60,289 bases of DNA from Cristatella mucedo (GCA_009760855.2 WPIO01000395.1:1-60289), one strand, 5' to 3'. Counted from the stretch's first letter, positions 1-40,279 are shown. Translations and numbers: made by a program. The notes: generated by a model from the sequence alone, not told the origin.

Positions 1-120
1 GTACTCGCTCGCACGAGCTGAGGTCCGGTATCAGAGCCAAGTGCGAGATCTGCACAGCAGCCCAACCGAACTGGAACACGACGACGAACGGTACGTAGTA
101 GATGAGCTGAGCCCAGTCGT
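1..120 (-). pseudogene. MFSD12 exon 2 fragment, copy C (partial)
   Basis: Nearly identical to copy B 22054-22177. It reads [20 protein letters not shown] and then [14 protein letters not shown], with the canonical FQFGW. Homology stops just past a gcag at 121-124, which could be a splice acceptor. No matching exon 1 was found between 121 and 4420. The downstream half lies off the left edge. It could be a third gene with a different exon boundary, a fragment, or an assembly overlap with copy A. Confidence 0.7.
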
Positions 121-225
121 CTGCATTGTCAGATTGCAGGTGGACAGTCGTAGTCTTGATCCGCTCAAGCTTCGGCTAGGGTTACGATATTCACAAAAAT
201 TTCAAGAGACCATTCTTCTAGTGAG

Positions 226-330
226 CTAGCTGCCTAGCGACAGAAGGCGTTTCATTAGAAAGCGTGCTGTGTCGAAGTCCTGTAGGATGTGGATCTCGGT
301 GGGGTCGATGTATTTTTTATGGATGAACCG
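226..330 (-). CDS. Unrecognised open segment, possible terminal exon
   Basis: Thirty-four codons follow an acceptor-like agcacagcag and end in TAG. The reading begins RFIHKKYIDPTEIHIL and continues mixed charged and hydrophobic, unlike the low-complexity ORFs nearby. It has no recognised family and no second copy in the window. Chance is a real alternative at this length. Confidence 0.18.
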   Translation of the reverse strand, partial: RFIHKKYIDPTEIHILQDFDTARFLMKRLLSLGS

Positions 331-923
331 CTGCTGTGCTATTCAGGTACAAGTGTGGTTCGTCAAAATCTTTTTATGATTTGCCCCAATGTACGTTCCA
401 CCATGAACGCACGTGGAATTTCCTTTCAGGTTCGCGTGTTCTACTCTAGTGTAAATGAATCATGACCGGTGCAGCGATATGCAGTGGTGCGTTAAGCTAG
501 CAAATTACAACTGATACAATGAAAAATCTACAAACTCTTTTTCATGTGACAGACAAGGAGACCAATCTTAAAAGACGCCGTCATCAACTCGGAGAAATAG
601 TGCTCAGCAGCTGGTGTCGCGAGAAATATGGATGGTATAACCAAGAGAAACGCACACCAAGAGTCATCTAGCAGAATCATCGCATTGCCACAAGCCGTGT
701 CAAACAATAACGCCGCACGCCTACGATCATCGTTGGAAAGGCGATGAGTACTGAATCGTTGCGGGTACTGATATGCTCGAGCACTGATGGCTGTGCTTGT
801 GCTAATCTTAGCTGGCGCTACGGTGGCAGATGCAAGTTTCCTTCACGGTCGACAGAGGCAGACTTTCGCATGCTACGTCCATGGATACGTAGCACCAGTT
901 AGCAGCCTCCCCATACCCCGATA

Positions 924-1262
924 GGCTCATATGGTTCCAAAGCCTGGAACTCACTCCCGATTTGCGTTACGACATCCCCTGACTTGACCACGTTTAAAAA
1001 AAGAAAGTAAACACGCATATATTATTGATCTTAGCATTTAGTGGGTCCCTGTGATACGACCTTTATGTGCTAATGCGTGCTGACACTAACCATACTTGCA
1101 TGCTGACCCTGTGGGTGTCAGCCCTAACCATGTTAATCTTGCTGTTTATTGAACATGCTACAACTAACCATGCGATCGTGCTTCCTTTGCAGCAATTGCA
1201 AAGCGCCTAGAAAGAGATTGAGTTCTCTGAGTGGGGCTTTATCAAATGTATTATTATTATTT
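924..1262 (+). mobile_element. L2-type LINE, 3' end
   Basis: Matches the last ~40 residues of the LINE ORF (AWNS.P....TSPDLTTFK, frame broken), the SGSL end, and the 3' UTR ending gcgcctagaaagagattgag and an ATT-rich tail. 5'-truncated. Confidence 0.85.
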
Positions 1263-2189
1263 CTATTGTTATAGGTGTTGGCTAAGTAGCTAATTAGTCA
1301 TTAATAGCCATTTATGAGTAGCCAATAATAAAAGTAGATGCGTCCTTTTTTTACCAGCAAAGTGGCTCAATGTCTTCGCCCAGAAGTAAGATTATTGCAC
1401 TTCACCCACTGGGTTGTGTGTTCATGTACCGCTGCACGAAATTCTTTGCTGCCCACTTGGTGGACAGGGGAAGGCGCAAGTCACAAAGGCTTATCTGTAG
1501 CAAGTTAATTTAGGCTTTATATTCAGTGATTATTGACTGCATTTTTCATCCCATCGGAACTCAAGAAGAGAGAAGCGTATTTCAGTTCGCTTACGGTCGA
1601 ACGTTCAAAAAGATCCTTTGGCGCGTTCGGTCGATCCAGAAATGCACGGGCTCATTCAATGGCGCGAGTTTTCGTTTACAGCCATGTTTCCATGGGAGTG
1701 GCATGGCAGATTTTGCTCCGGCTTCGGGTGGAGCAAGCAGCTGATCGCCTCCCAGAATTCCCAACTTGACAGCGTCAAAAGAAATGCAACGTTGGACTGG
1801 GGCAGTTGCTATGGCGTTTACCTGTGGCACCGGTGGCACGAGTTAAGCTTGCCAGACTGCACAAATACACCAGTGTTTTGTCAAGTAACAGTCAACGAAA
1901 GCCACAAACAGGCTCTACTTATGCCTAACAAGAGCAGGCCGTTGAAGCAGCCTCATATTTGACGTGTTAAGGTCGTTGTCATGCAACCCGATGACATATT
2001 TGTGCTCCTTTGGAATTTTAGTCGAGCCAAAGAGTTCGGAACTCTCCCGTCGTGGCTCCTGCAAGCCACTGAAGCTGGCCGACCCCCATAGATAGCAAGT
2101 TTGATACCAGGTTGCTATAATCGGCAGCTGCTATTGCAGCATCAGCTGTTAAGGGCTGCTTGGTCACCTGGCAGTGTCCTAGTTAAGTA

Positions 2190-2350
<161 letters not shown>

Positions 2351-2545
2351 CCTCTCTACAGATAGCTCTTAGCTGTGCAACTTATGCATTTACATTCGAT
2401 TCCGACCCTAAGCCCAGCAAAGGTAGCATCTTTAGTGGCACTTGTCACTGGCATCAAGTGGCAGCAGCGGTAGGATCAGGACGAGACTTGACATGAGTGG
2501 CAACTTGAGGATATGACTGGTGCTCCCGAGTTGCTCCTTTACAGC

Positions 2546-3222
2546 ATAATAATAATAATAATAATAATAATTCACTTGATAAAGCGCCCTCAGAGAACTC
2601 AATCTCTCTCCAGGCGCTTGACATTTGCTGTAAAGTGAAATGCAATTGAATGGTAAGTAAAATCATGCTTGAAAAACAAACGAGATGAATAATATGGTTA
2701 GGGGTGACATGCACAGGGTCAGCATGCAAATGTGGGTTAGTGGCAGCATGCACAGTGTCAGCACGCATAAGCACATCAAAGACGAATCACAGGGACCCAC
2801 TAAATGCTGTCCTAAATAGGTGTGTTTTTAGGTTCCTTTTAAATGTGGTCAGGTCAGGGGATGTTTTGACGCAGGTCGGGAGGGAGTTCCAGGCTTTGGG
2901 AGCATATGAACTAAATGCACGGTCTCCAAAGGATTTAAGGTTTGTATGAGGTATTTCTAGACTGTTGGATTCCGAGAAGCGGGTGGTACGATGCTTGGCC
3001 TGATGGGGTAGTATATCTGACAGATAGGCTGGAGCCATAGAATGAAGGGACCTAAAAGTGAGCGACAAAACCTTGAAGTCAATCCGTTGCTTGACTGGTA
3101 GCCAGTGCAGGTCGGCGAGAAGTGAAGTAATGTGGCAACTGCGACGCTCACGACAGACCAGCCTAGCTGCAGAGTTTTGCACGAGCTGCAATCGCCTGAT
3201 CGCACATGCTGGTAGGCCAGTA
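2546..3222 (-). mobile_element. L2-type LINE, 5'-truncated
   Basis: The tail is (AAT)n on the plus strand. The ORF 3' part is intact over ~145 codons, with LTGLPACAIRRLQLVQNSAA, LLADLHWLPVKQRIDFKVLS and AFSGSL. It lacks the RT catalytic part. It lies just outside the duplicated unit. Confidence 0.92.
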
Positions 3223-3506
3223 AGCGTAGGTGGAGAGAACACTCCCATGTCTGACGCGGCAGTTGTGGCTGACGACGTGAACGAGCTCGGCCGCATCGTT
3301 TGTTGCTGAATCGACAGCGAATCAACTTGAGATTAACCACACTCCACTTCCGGTGTTTGCTGCCACCAGCATCGACATTGCAAAGCCTGCTGAGATGGAG
3401 CGCCAATGCACATGTATGTTTGCTGTGATCAAAACAGAATTCACACTGTCGTTCGTTAGGCTGTGTGCAGAAAACTCACGGTGGCTTCTAGCAGATAGGA
3501 GTAGAT

Positions 3507-3512
3507 TTTATT
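3507..3512 (-). promoter_or_regulatory. Candidate poly(A) signal of copy B
   Basis: AATAAA on the minus strand, about 910 bases after the stop. The same hexamer in the same context lies after copy A. Sequence homology between the copies fades about 85 bases further on, consistent with the duplicated unit ending near the gene's 3' end. Confidence 0.45.
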
Positions 3513-3747
3513 TTCGCAGGTCTACTGCCTCGTCATTGACATTTGAGAGCTGATTGCACAAAAACATCAAACAGCACCAAGCATACCAACAGATGCAGCT
3601 GCCTTACAGCAAACATCTCCGAGCGGAGCGTTTTCATTAACAAGAGCATTTATGCTTGGGCGCTGACATGGCCGGCAGATTTGCACGGTCAGATAGTGAA
3701 CAAAAAGCAGACTAGCAATTGTCCTGCCGACGTAAGCTGCCAGTGGA

Positions 3748-3863
3748 CTTTTACACGTTTACATTTACACATTTACACATTTACATTTACAACATTTACA
3801 CGTGCAAGCGGATCAGCAACACGACGCACCTCTATGCGTACACATTGCCGAAGCAGTGCTCCA

Positions 3864-3943
<80 letters not shown>
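3748..3943 (+). repeat. TTTACA repeat and GA tract in the copy B 3' UTR
   Basis: TTTACA-like hexamers (3748-3803), then about 77 bases of AG dinucleotide from 3867. Copy A has only a few GA units at the matching site (41876). Confidence 0.95.
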
Positions 3944-3944
<1 letters not shown>

Positions 3945-4420
3945 ACTCAGAGCATGCAGAAATGTATAAAAGTCGCTGACATTTCCTGCAGGCATTTTCA
4001 CGCGATAAAACCACCACTATAATAACGGCACCGTTTACGAACAAATAGGTATTGATGCTGATCTGAAAGGTTCAAGAAAAAGCGTCTAAAGTATCGATAA
4101 CTGAGCAGCAAAATAATCCACTAGGAACGCTCTGTCGGCAGGCTCGTGGTGGCTCACTTACGAAAAATCAAGTTGCGGAAAATCCATGTCGGTGGTCGAC
4201 CTCCATGCACCCGTCGCTCAAAGGTGCAGAGATTTGCAAGAGACGTCGAGATCTTGAGTAAGCGAGCCACCGATTTGTGATTTGCAGCTAATAAGGACGA
4301 GGTGTCACAGTGGCCCTACTTGTACGGTGGCCTCACGTCGGAATCGCTGTCTGCTGCTCCTCGAGGAGAGCCTTCAGCTAATTACGCTGTCTGCCCTGGC
4401 TCGCTGTATTTCAAAGCAGC

Positions 4421-32712
<28,292 letters not shown>

Positions 32713-33325
32713 GTTTCGTGCGAGCCTACAAACGAGCGATGCCACAGCTACCGAATGCAGGCTTTGGAGCGGCTGGCACGTTCGGCTGGATCGCAGCATG
32801 ATGACTACGAGGCATACGCACTGGCAAGGCGTCGTTGCAGCGCATTGGCAATTGCAATGTTGGTGTGGCTGCACGATATTTCGTTAGGAGGTGCTGAAAT
32901 AAATAGAAACCATGTACGACAGCTGAATTCCCGCATCCGCGGCCCGCATAGCTCAAAGGTTTTCAGATCGCCTCGAAGGTCAGGCCGGCAAGAGCCATTC
33001 GGTTTAAGGCAGGCAGATGATGGTCTTTTTTCTCGTCCAACCATCAATTTAAGTTGGCCTGCTTGCACAGTACTATACACGCGAGCACTATCACATGCTG
33101 GTAGATGTAGACTGCCACCTACACAGCTTCCGAATAGCATCTCAAATTATTGCAAGGATTAGATCCTGCATCGCAAACGTGGGTCAAGAGAATCAATACT
33201 AGTACATTCACAAATCCAAACTATCAACAGAGATGTAATGTAATGTAATGTATCTTCGTCAGTAACTCCACAAAGTCATAAAGACCATGTGGGTGTTACG
33301 CAGGAGAGTTTTGTATAGCGCACTA

Positions 33326-34510
33326 AACCTACTTAGGAATGCAGACATGGGTAGAGTGTCTCTTCTTGTTTTGCTCGATCTTTCGGCAGCTTTTGATACC
33401 ATCGATCACAAAGTACTTCTAGAGCGCCTCTCATCTCGCCTGGGCATCACTGGCACTGCTCTGCAGTGGTTCAGGTCCTATCTCAGTGGGAGACTCCAGA
33501 GTGTTGACGTGAATGGACAAAGATCATCTGAAGTACCTCTAAAATATGGAGTACCTCAGGGCTCTGTGCTAGGTCCGGTCCTTTTCACCGTTTATACTCT
33601 CCCTCTCGCTGATGTGATTGCCAAGCACAATCTAGGCTTTCACTTCTATGCGGATGACACTCAGTTGTACCTTTGCTCTGATCCCTCCCAGCCTTCGAGC
33701 ACCTCAAATTCTCTCAACTCACTTGCTGCATGCATTGATGACATCCGATCATGGATGGCAGCAAATTTTCTAAAACTAAACGATGATAAAACTAACTTAC
33801 TAGTTATGGGCAAACCTAGTGTTATTCAGAAATTGGAAAGGCTGACTTTCAAAATTGGCTCTGCCAGCATATCTCCAGTTGCATCAGCTCGAAATCTAGG
33901 TGTCATATTCCAAAGTGACCTCTCGTTAGACGACCACATCAGCTCCACAGTCAAATCCGCCTATTTTCAGCTTCATAACATTGCTAAAATTAGGGCTTGT
34001 TTAGATAAGGATACCACGTCTAAGTTGGTCCATGCATTCGTGACATCTCGTCTCGACTTCTGCAACTCACTGCTTACTGGCCTACCAGCATGTGCGATCA
34101 GGCGATTGCAGCTGGTGCAAAACTCTGCAGCTAGGCTTGTCTGTCGTGAGCATCGCAGTTGCCACATTACTCCACTTCTCGCCGACCTGCACTGGTTACC
34201 AGTCAAGCAACGGATTGACTTCAAGGTTTTGTCGCTCACTTTTAGGTCTCTTCATTCTATGGCTCCAGCCTATCTTTCAGATATACTACCCCATCAGGCA
34301 AAGCATCGTACCACTCGCTTTTCTGAATCCAACAGTCTAGAAATACCTCGTACAAACCTTAAATCCTTTGGAGACCGTGCATTTAGCTCGTATGCTCCCA
34401 CAGCCTGGAACTCCCTCCCGACCTGCATCAGAACATCCCCTGACCTGACCACATTTAAAAGAAACTTAAAAACATACCTATTTAGGACAGCATTTAGTGG
34501 GTCCTTGTGA
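33326..34510 (+). CDS. LINE reverse transcriptase, C-terminal two thirds
   Basis: About 394 uninterrupted codons: LLVLLDLSAAFDTIDHKVLL (RT motif A, D), LKYGVPQGSVLGPVLF (motif B), FHFYADDTQLYL (catalytic YADD), NDDKTNLLVMG, LGVIFQSDLSLDDHI, a thumb, then LLADLHWLPVKQRIDFKVLS and AFSGSL. This is the CR1/L2-clade pattern. The endonuclease and RT N terminus are missing. The nominal upstream ATG at 33287 lies in foreign LINE 3' sequence. No stops, so a young copy. Confidence 0.93.
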   Translation, partial: NLLRNADMGRVSLLVLLDLSAAFDTIDHKVLLERLSSRLGITGTALQWFRSYLSGRLQSVDVNGQRSSEVPLKYGVPQGSVLGPVLFTVYTLPLADVIAKHNLGFHFYADDTQLYLCSDPSQPSSTSNSLNSLAACIDDIRSWMAANFLKLNDDKTNLLVMGKPSVIQKLERLTFKIGSASISPVASARNLGVIFQSDLSLDDHISSTVKSAYFQLHNIAKIRACLDKDTTSKLVHAFVTSRLDFCNSLLTGLPACAIRRLQLVQNSAARLVCREHRSCHITPLLADLHWLPVKQRIDFKVLSLTFRSLHSMAPAYLSDILPHQAKHRTTRFSESNSLEIPRTNLKSFGDRAFSSYAPTAWNSLPTCIRTSPDLTTFKRNLKTYLFRTAFSGSL

Positions 34511-34755
34511 TTCGTCCTCGATGTGCTTATGCGTGCTGACACTGTTCATGCTGCCACTAACCACATTTGCATGCTGACCCAGTGCATGTCACCCCTAACC
34601 ATGTTATTCATTTTGTTTGTTTTTCAGGCATGATTTTACTTACTATTCTGTTGCGTATCACTTTGCAGCAAATGTAAAGCGCCTAGAAAGAGATTAAGTT
34701 CTCTGAGGGCGCTTTATCAAGTGCAATATTATTATTATTATTATTATAACAGCCT
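33326..34755 (+). mobile_element. L2-type LINE, best-preserved copy
   Basis: 5'-truncated inside the RT domain; 3' UTR ends gcgcctagaaagagattaag and an ATT tail. The bases just before it (33255-33320) match the 3' end of the family-2 LINE, so this copy sits against or within one. Confidence 0.93.
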
Positions 34756-34940
34756 AAGCGGCTTTCGGTACGCATTCGGTAGCCAACAGACTTCGTCTCA
34801 CGCAACAAAGAGAAAGTGGGAAGCATAGCAAAGTTAGGAGAGCAGTTGAGGTAGTGAGTAGCATAGAAGTAGCAGTTCAGGACCGCTGAAAAAGATGTGC
34901 CATAGTCGGCAGTTGGAGAGTAGATGTCGTTGCGTGAGAT
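34756..34940 (-). mobile_element. Family-2 LINE 3' UTR fragment
   Basis: Matches 29870-30070 and 45700-45880 (gcggctttcggtacgcattc, then caggaccgctgaaaa). Confidence 0.75.
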
Positions 34941-35681
34941 GATTATCTCGCCGGGCCCTGGCGAACCTGGCCACGCATGCCTCTTTCCGTACTTTCTCTA
35001 TAGATGAATCGGGGAATGCGAAGGTAGGCGGCAACAAGTCACTTCGTCACTGCGACAAAGCTTCTGGTACAGCCGAGCCGATGCACTATAACGCCCAGCA
35101 TTCTGAAGCTGGCTGAAGCCGCGTAGACACTGTAAGTCCTCGTGGCGGCGGCCTGCAGTCGTGCCCCGGTGAGCTCGCCTCGCCTCATGCTCGAGCACCA
35201 CGCGGACGCTACGAGTCTCCGTCGGATAGTTCTAAAGGATTCATGGGATCCTGCTATTACAAGGTCACATTACTTGTTGCCGCCTACCTTCGCATTCCCC
35301 GATTCATCTATAGAGAAAGTACGGAAAGAGGCATACGTGGCCAGGTTCGCCAGGGCCCGGCGAGATAATCTTCGCTGTTAGTAGTTTGAATTTGTGAATG
35401 TACTAGTGTTGGTTCTCTTGACCCACACTCAAGAGAACCAACACTACTTCATTAATGTGACCTTGTAATAGCAGGATCAAATAAACCCATAGAACTATCC
35501 GACGGAGACTCGTAGCGTCCGCGTGGTGCTCGAGCATGAGGCGAGGCGAGCTCTCCGGGGCACGACTGCAGGCCGCCGCCACGAGGACTTACAGTGTCTA
35601 CGTGGCTTCAGCCAGCTTCAGAATGCTGGGCGTTATAGTGCATCGGCTCGGCTGAGTACCAGCAGCTTTGTCGCGGTGACG
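34941..35681 (+). repeat. Interleaved inverted-repeat (foldback) element
   Basis: Two nearly perfect inverted pairs in the order A-B-A'-B': A 34941-35039 with A' 35272-35370 (99 bp); B 35045-35272 with B' 35453-35681 (~229 bp). A 17-bp hairpin lies between A' and B'. No coding frame recognised. Confidence 0.9.
35405..35445 (+). repeat. Perfect 17-bp hairpin
   Basis: Stem agtgttggttctcttga (35405-35421), loop cccacac, and the exact reverse complement (35429-35445). Part of it and its left flank recur inverted at 33178-33230. Confidence 0.95.
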
Positions 35682-35769
35682 CTCGCCGGAGCTACTACTG
35701 GTTTGGGCAAACCCCCACATCGACGACTCACGAAAATATTCCCAGAAACACGTTCGACGAATGCATGTG

Positions 35770-37230
35770 CAAAATAGCTTGAACGTTCTACGATTTCACA
35801 TTTGATGCAATGCAGTGCAATCGAGTACAACGGCCCGGTCTCATACCGCAATTCGCCACAATCCGCCACAAAACGACCAGAATGCGTACATTTTAAGCTC
35901 TAATTATGATTGCACGCTGGTCTACTCTTCGTTATTGTGGAATCGCACAATTTCACTACAATTGGCTCACCCATTCTGCAGCAATGCACTGCAATCGATT
36001 GCAATGGGCTGAGCCAATATCGACATCTACGACAACTTGATGCAAAATGCCCTGAAATCGGTTTCGGAATGCTCCAATTTTGAATCTATATTACAAAGCA
36101 CACTGGTTAAAGTCAACCACATCATTTTAACCAATTTCGCTTCTACAATCTCGTACAATGCATGGCAATCTACGGCAACGGCTCGGCTCGAAGCAGAAAT
36201 CCACTACAATCCATGGCAAATCGACCATAAATTGGCTGCACGAAGTGTCAATTGTCATCGCATTTCACATTTATTTGTGCTAAAAGTTAAATCATACAAC
36301 TTTCAAGCTATTTTGCACATTAATTGTGAACAATGCATGGCAATCGATAGCGATGGCAGGGACCAATACCGCAATCATCCGTGGCAAATCGGCGAGAAAT
36401 TTGCAGTAGGTTGCTTCAAATGTCATAGCATATAGAATTTCGCTGCGTCAAAACTTAAACCGTGGCATTTTCAAGCTGCTTTGCTCGTTATCTGTCAGCA
36501 ATGCACGGCAATCCACAGCAATGGTCGGAACCGATACTACAATTCGTGGAAAAACATCACGATTGGCTGCCAGAAACTGCAACTTTCATTCCACGTAGCA
36601 TTTGGCTGTTCGCCAGCATATTTTTCACCCATTGTGTGCGTTCAATCGACGGCATTGCACGGCGATCGACTGCAATCACCCAGGTAAATACGCCAATCCA
36701 CAAGAGCCCGTTACAAATGGACCGACAGTTGCTGCAACAAGCTCAAACTGTTCGTGCACATTGCAATACACTGCACTAAGAGTGCAACCACATACTTTAA
36801 AACAATCGAGAGTGCACAATCGAGGGCAATTCACGGCAATCGATGGCAATGGCCCGGCTTCGATCGAAATCTGTTTCAGATTGACTAGAAATTGGCTGTT
36901 CGAAGCTCCAATTATCACACAAAATAACGTTCACTATGGGTGCATATACTTTTAACCCATTGTTCGCGTAAATCTCGGGCTTTAAATGGCAATCGAAGGC
37001 AACTGCACGGAAAAATACGGCAATCTGTGACGCTCTGTTACAATTAGACACAAAGCTGATATGAGAACATCTAACTGTTCTTGCTTGGTATAGGGCGTGG
37101 TATTAAAAGTGAAACCGCATCATTTCAACCAATCGCAAACGTAAAATCGAAGGCGATGAAAGGTAATCGGTGGTAATGGCCCGGGGAAATGCGACAATCT
37201 ATACCGCACTGTCAAAAATAGACGGAAAGT
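35770..37230 (+). repeat. ~170 bp degenerate tandem satellite, array 2
   Basis: Same marker sequences as array 1 and the same order of unit variants for about 0.9 kb, offset ~8 kb. Followed by unrelated DNA and a CA tract. Confidence 0.82.
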
Positions 37231-37408
37231 TGCTGGGGGATGCTCCCATTTAGATTTTTCTTTTTGTTTTATACTCTATTTCGGGTGCTTCCCGGAAATG
37301 CCATTGTTTGTGCTAGCTCTCGGTCAGTGCATTGCAATCAACGAAGATGGCCATTACCAATGCAGCAGTATTCTGCAATCCACGGCAAATCGACCACAAA
37401 AAGGCTGT

Positions 37409-37446
<38 letters not shown>
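37409..37446 (+). repeat. CA microsatellite
   Basis: About 36 bases of CA. Confidence 0.95.
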
Positions 37447-37450
<4 letters not shown>

Positions 37451-38035
37451 TGCTCTCCAAAAGTTCTACGCACCAGGTCCATCGATCTGACTTCACTTGT
37501 TGCTAATGCCAGTATTCGAACAAGTCATCCAGCTACACTAATTTATAAAGTGTAAAAGTTTGTCAATATAATTTGCACTAAGTTTCAGTTTTCTACGCTT
37601 GGCCTAGTAAATAAATGCATTCGTCGGCAACCGAGTCAGCGGTTCCCATGTAAACAGATCCAGCAGAACCTATTTTCTTTTACCCATTTTATAACCAACG
37701 ATGCCTCGACCAATGATGAGCTAAAGTACCCGGATATCTCAGCCCCTGCCATATAGACACATGCTACGCGACCAGAATATGCCGCCAGTTGCACACCTTT
37801 TTTAAGGGTAAAAGAGGGGTTTTGATGTCACTGCACGGAGATGGCCATTAAAACTTAGAAAGCTCAAGGCGGCTGAAAATCTCAGAGGATGCTGTTGGGA
37901 ACATTATTAGGAAACATCTGGACTATGGTAGCACAGAGGCACTATAGCGATCGGGTCTCCCGTGAGTAAGTTCTCCGATGCTGTACAATGCTGGTATCGG
38001 CAAGAAAAATCCAGCCTTGCTTGTTTGTGCTGCAC

Positions 38036-38118
38036 AGCTCCCTTTGCAGCAAATGTAAAGCGCCTAGAAAGAGATTAAGTTCTCTGGGAGCGCCTTATCA
38101 AGTGCATTATTATTATTA
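38036..38118 (+). mobile_element. L2-type LINE 3' tail
   Basis: Ctttgcagcaaatgtaaagc and the usual ATT tail; only the last ~80 bases of the element. Confidence 0.85.
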
Positions 38119-38195
38119 ACAATGGCTTACAATTGGCCACCCATACATCAAGTCCTTGTTCGTTAAGCCATCTACGCATGGAGTGTTTTAGAATT

Positions 38196-38775
38196 GTTGT
38201 GTAGAGCTGAAAGTAGGCAGTCGACCGTGGAGCTGATGTGGACGTCTAATGAAAGGTCACGTTGGAACAGGACGCCTAGATTCCGTGCAGTTCAGCAGGG
38301 GATATGCTGGCAGAGCCGATTGTGAGCGTTAACCTTTCCAACTTATGAACCGCTTTGTTTGCCCTTAACCAGTAAGTTGGTTTTGTCATCATTCAATTTA
38401 AGAAAGTTTGCTGTCATCCAAGTGCGAATGTCATCAATGCGTGCAAAAATGGAGTTGAGAAAATTTGACGTGCTGGAGGGCTGGGGAGGATCAAAGCAAA
38501 GGTACAACTGAGCGTCATCTGCGTAGAAGCGAAACCTTATATTGTACCTAGCAGTCACATCGGCAAGAGGGAGAGTATTCACCGTGAAAAGAACGGGACC
38601 AAGCACAGAGCCCTGAGATATCCCATACTTCAGAAGTTCCTCGGATGATCTTTGTTCATTCACATCAATACTCTGGAGTCTCCCGCTGAGATAGGACCTG
38701 AATCGTTGCTGTGCAGTGTCAGTATTGGCCAGACGAGATGAGAGACGCCCAAGAAGAAATTTTTGATCGATAGAA
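38196..38775 (-). mobile_element. L2-type LINE RT fragment
   Basis: Encodes EQRSSEELLKYGISQGSVLG, FRFYADDAQLYLCFDPPQPS and LKLNDDKTNLLVKGKQSGS. Catalytic YADD present; truncated on both sides. Confidence 0.9.
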
Positions 38776-39469
38776 CAAAGTATCAATACAGGCACATACG
38801 TATACGTACATGCGTACATAGACATACTTATCTACATGCGCCTACGTATGCGTATACAGGCAATCAACGTGGGCCCGAGACTCACCTCTGTTTGATCGTT
38901 TTTTTCTTCGCTTTCCGAAAGCAAGCGAATCAATAGCAATTGCATCCAAGGCCTAGGAAACGTGGTTTGATTTTGATTCCCACGGTTGGAACGCCGTCCG
39001 AGGGCTGCTGCTGCACCCTATCAATATCAGCAAACTGATCGCTCTCGGGACGTTACAGAGGTAACTCCGAATTGTAGCCTCATCCGGTCGCGAAAGATGT
39101 AGGCTCAAAACTCACATAAGCCGAGTGTAGCCGGATCTTGGTGTATCTCGTTAATCAACAGGCATACTTATCTACTTAGCACTAGAGCAGAGGTCGGCAA
39201 AGGTTTCGGACTACCAGGCCGTTTCAGGAGGTCAAGAAGGCACACTAGGCCAGTGGAAACCACGCCCACTCCGATAGCCCGCCGGAGTGGGCGTGGCTAG
39301 AAAAACAACCAAGCCGCAACTGACGCACTGACACGCACGGCAATTATAGGGGTAGGCACCGGCCATGCGCTTCTGTTCATACAAGCGCCTGACATCAGTT
39401 CTAAAAATAAACACGGGCAACAGTTTGAACTGCAACCGGCAGTAATGGAGGGGAACAAAACCGCGACAA

Positions 39470-39583
39470 TTCGATTACTAACCATTCGATCGTGCTTCTT
39501 TCGCAGCAAATGCAAAGTGCCTAGAAAGAGATTGAGTTTGGTCCAGGGGGTTATATACAATTTATTATTATTATTATAATTAT
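39470..39583 (+). mobile_element. L2-type LINE 3' tail
   Basis: Cagcaaatgcaaagtgccta, then agaaagagattgagtttggt and ATT repeats. Confidence 0.8.
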
Positions 39584-39849
39584 TAATTAGGCCGGATCTA
39601 ACTAGTAATATCTAGGGTGGCGTTAGGCCGGACTGGAGTGCTAGCTAGGGCCTATCTGGCATAGATGCCGGATTTTGCCGTTGACACTTTCTGGCGCAAA
39701 TCCGTCACGGCTAAGGGCTGCTGACACTAGCCGTGCGCAATGCTAAGTCGCAGTTCTAAAATCATACTGCGAAACGCGCGAAGCAAAATCAAGCACAATA
39801 ACAGTTAGCTCTCAACTCAAAACAAAAGCGGCCGAGAGACAGCTGGTGC

Positions 39850-39898
39850 CTCGAAAACTCGTTAGTTGGGATACTCGTAAGTCAAAGTATCTCTACTG
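39850..39898 (-). mobile_element. Pogo/Tigger-like terminal inverted repeat
   Basis: Reading inward on the minus strand: CAGTAGAGATACTTTGACTT and then acgagtatcccaac. The CAGTA start and following text are typical of Tigger-type ends. It differs from the end at 41466, so it belongs to another element. Confidence 0.5.
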
Positions 39899-39984
39899 TG
39901 TAGGGGAAGAAAACCACGAGGATCCATCAATAAATAACTAGGGGGCCGCTAGGTTGGACTGGAGCGCTAGCTAGGCCGGATCTG

Positions 39985-40154
39985 GAGAGAGAGAGAGACA
40001 GGCAGACAGACAGACAGACAGACGAACAGACAGAGAGATAGAGAGACAGAGTGACAGAGAGACGGAGAGAGAGAGAGAAAAAGAGAGAGACATAGAGAGA
40101 GAGAGAGAGAGAGACAGAGACAGAGAGACGGAGACAGAGAAAGAGACAGAGAAG

Positions 40155-40198
<44 letters not shown>

Positions 40199-40279
40199 CA
40201 GAGAGACGGAGAGAGAGACGGAGAGAGAGAAAGAGATACAGAGAGACAGAGAGAGACGGAGAGAAAGGAGAGAGAGACG

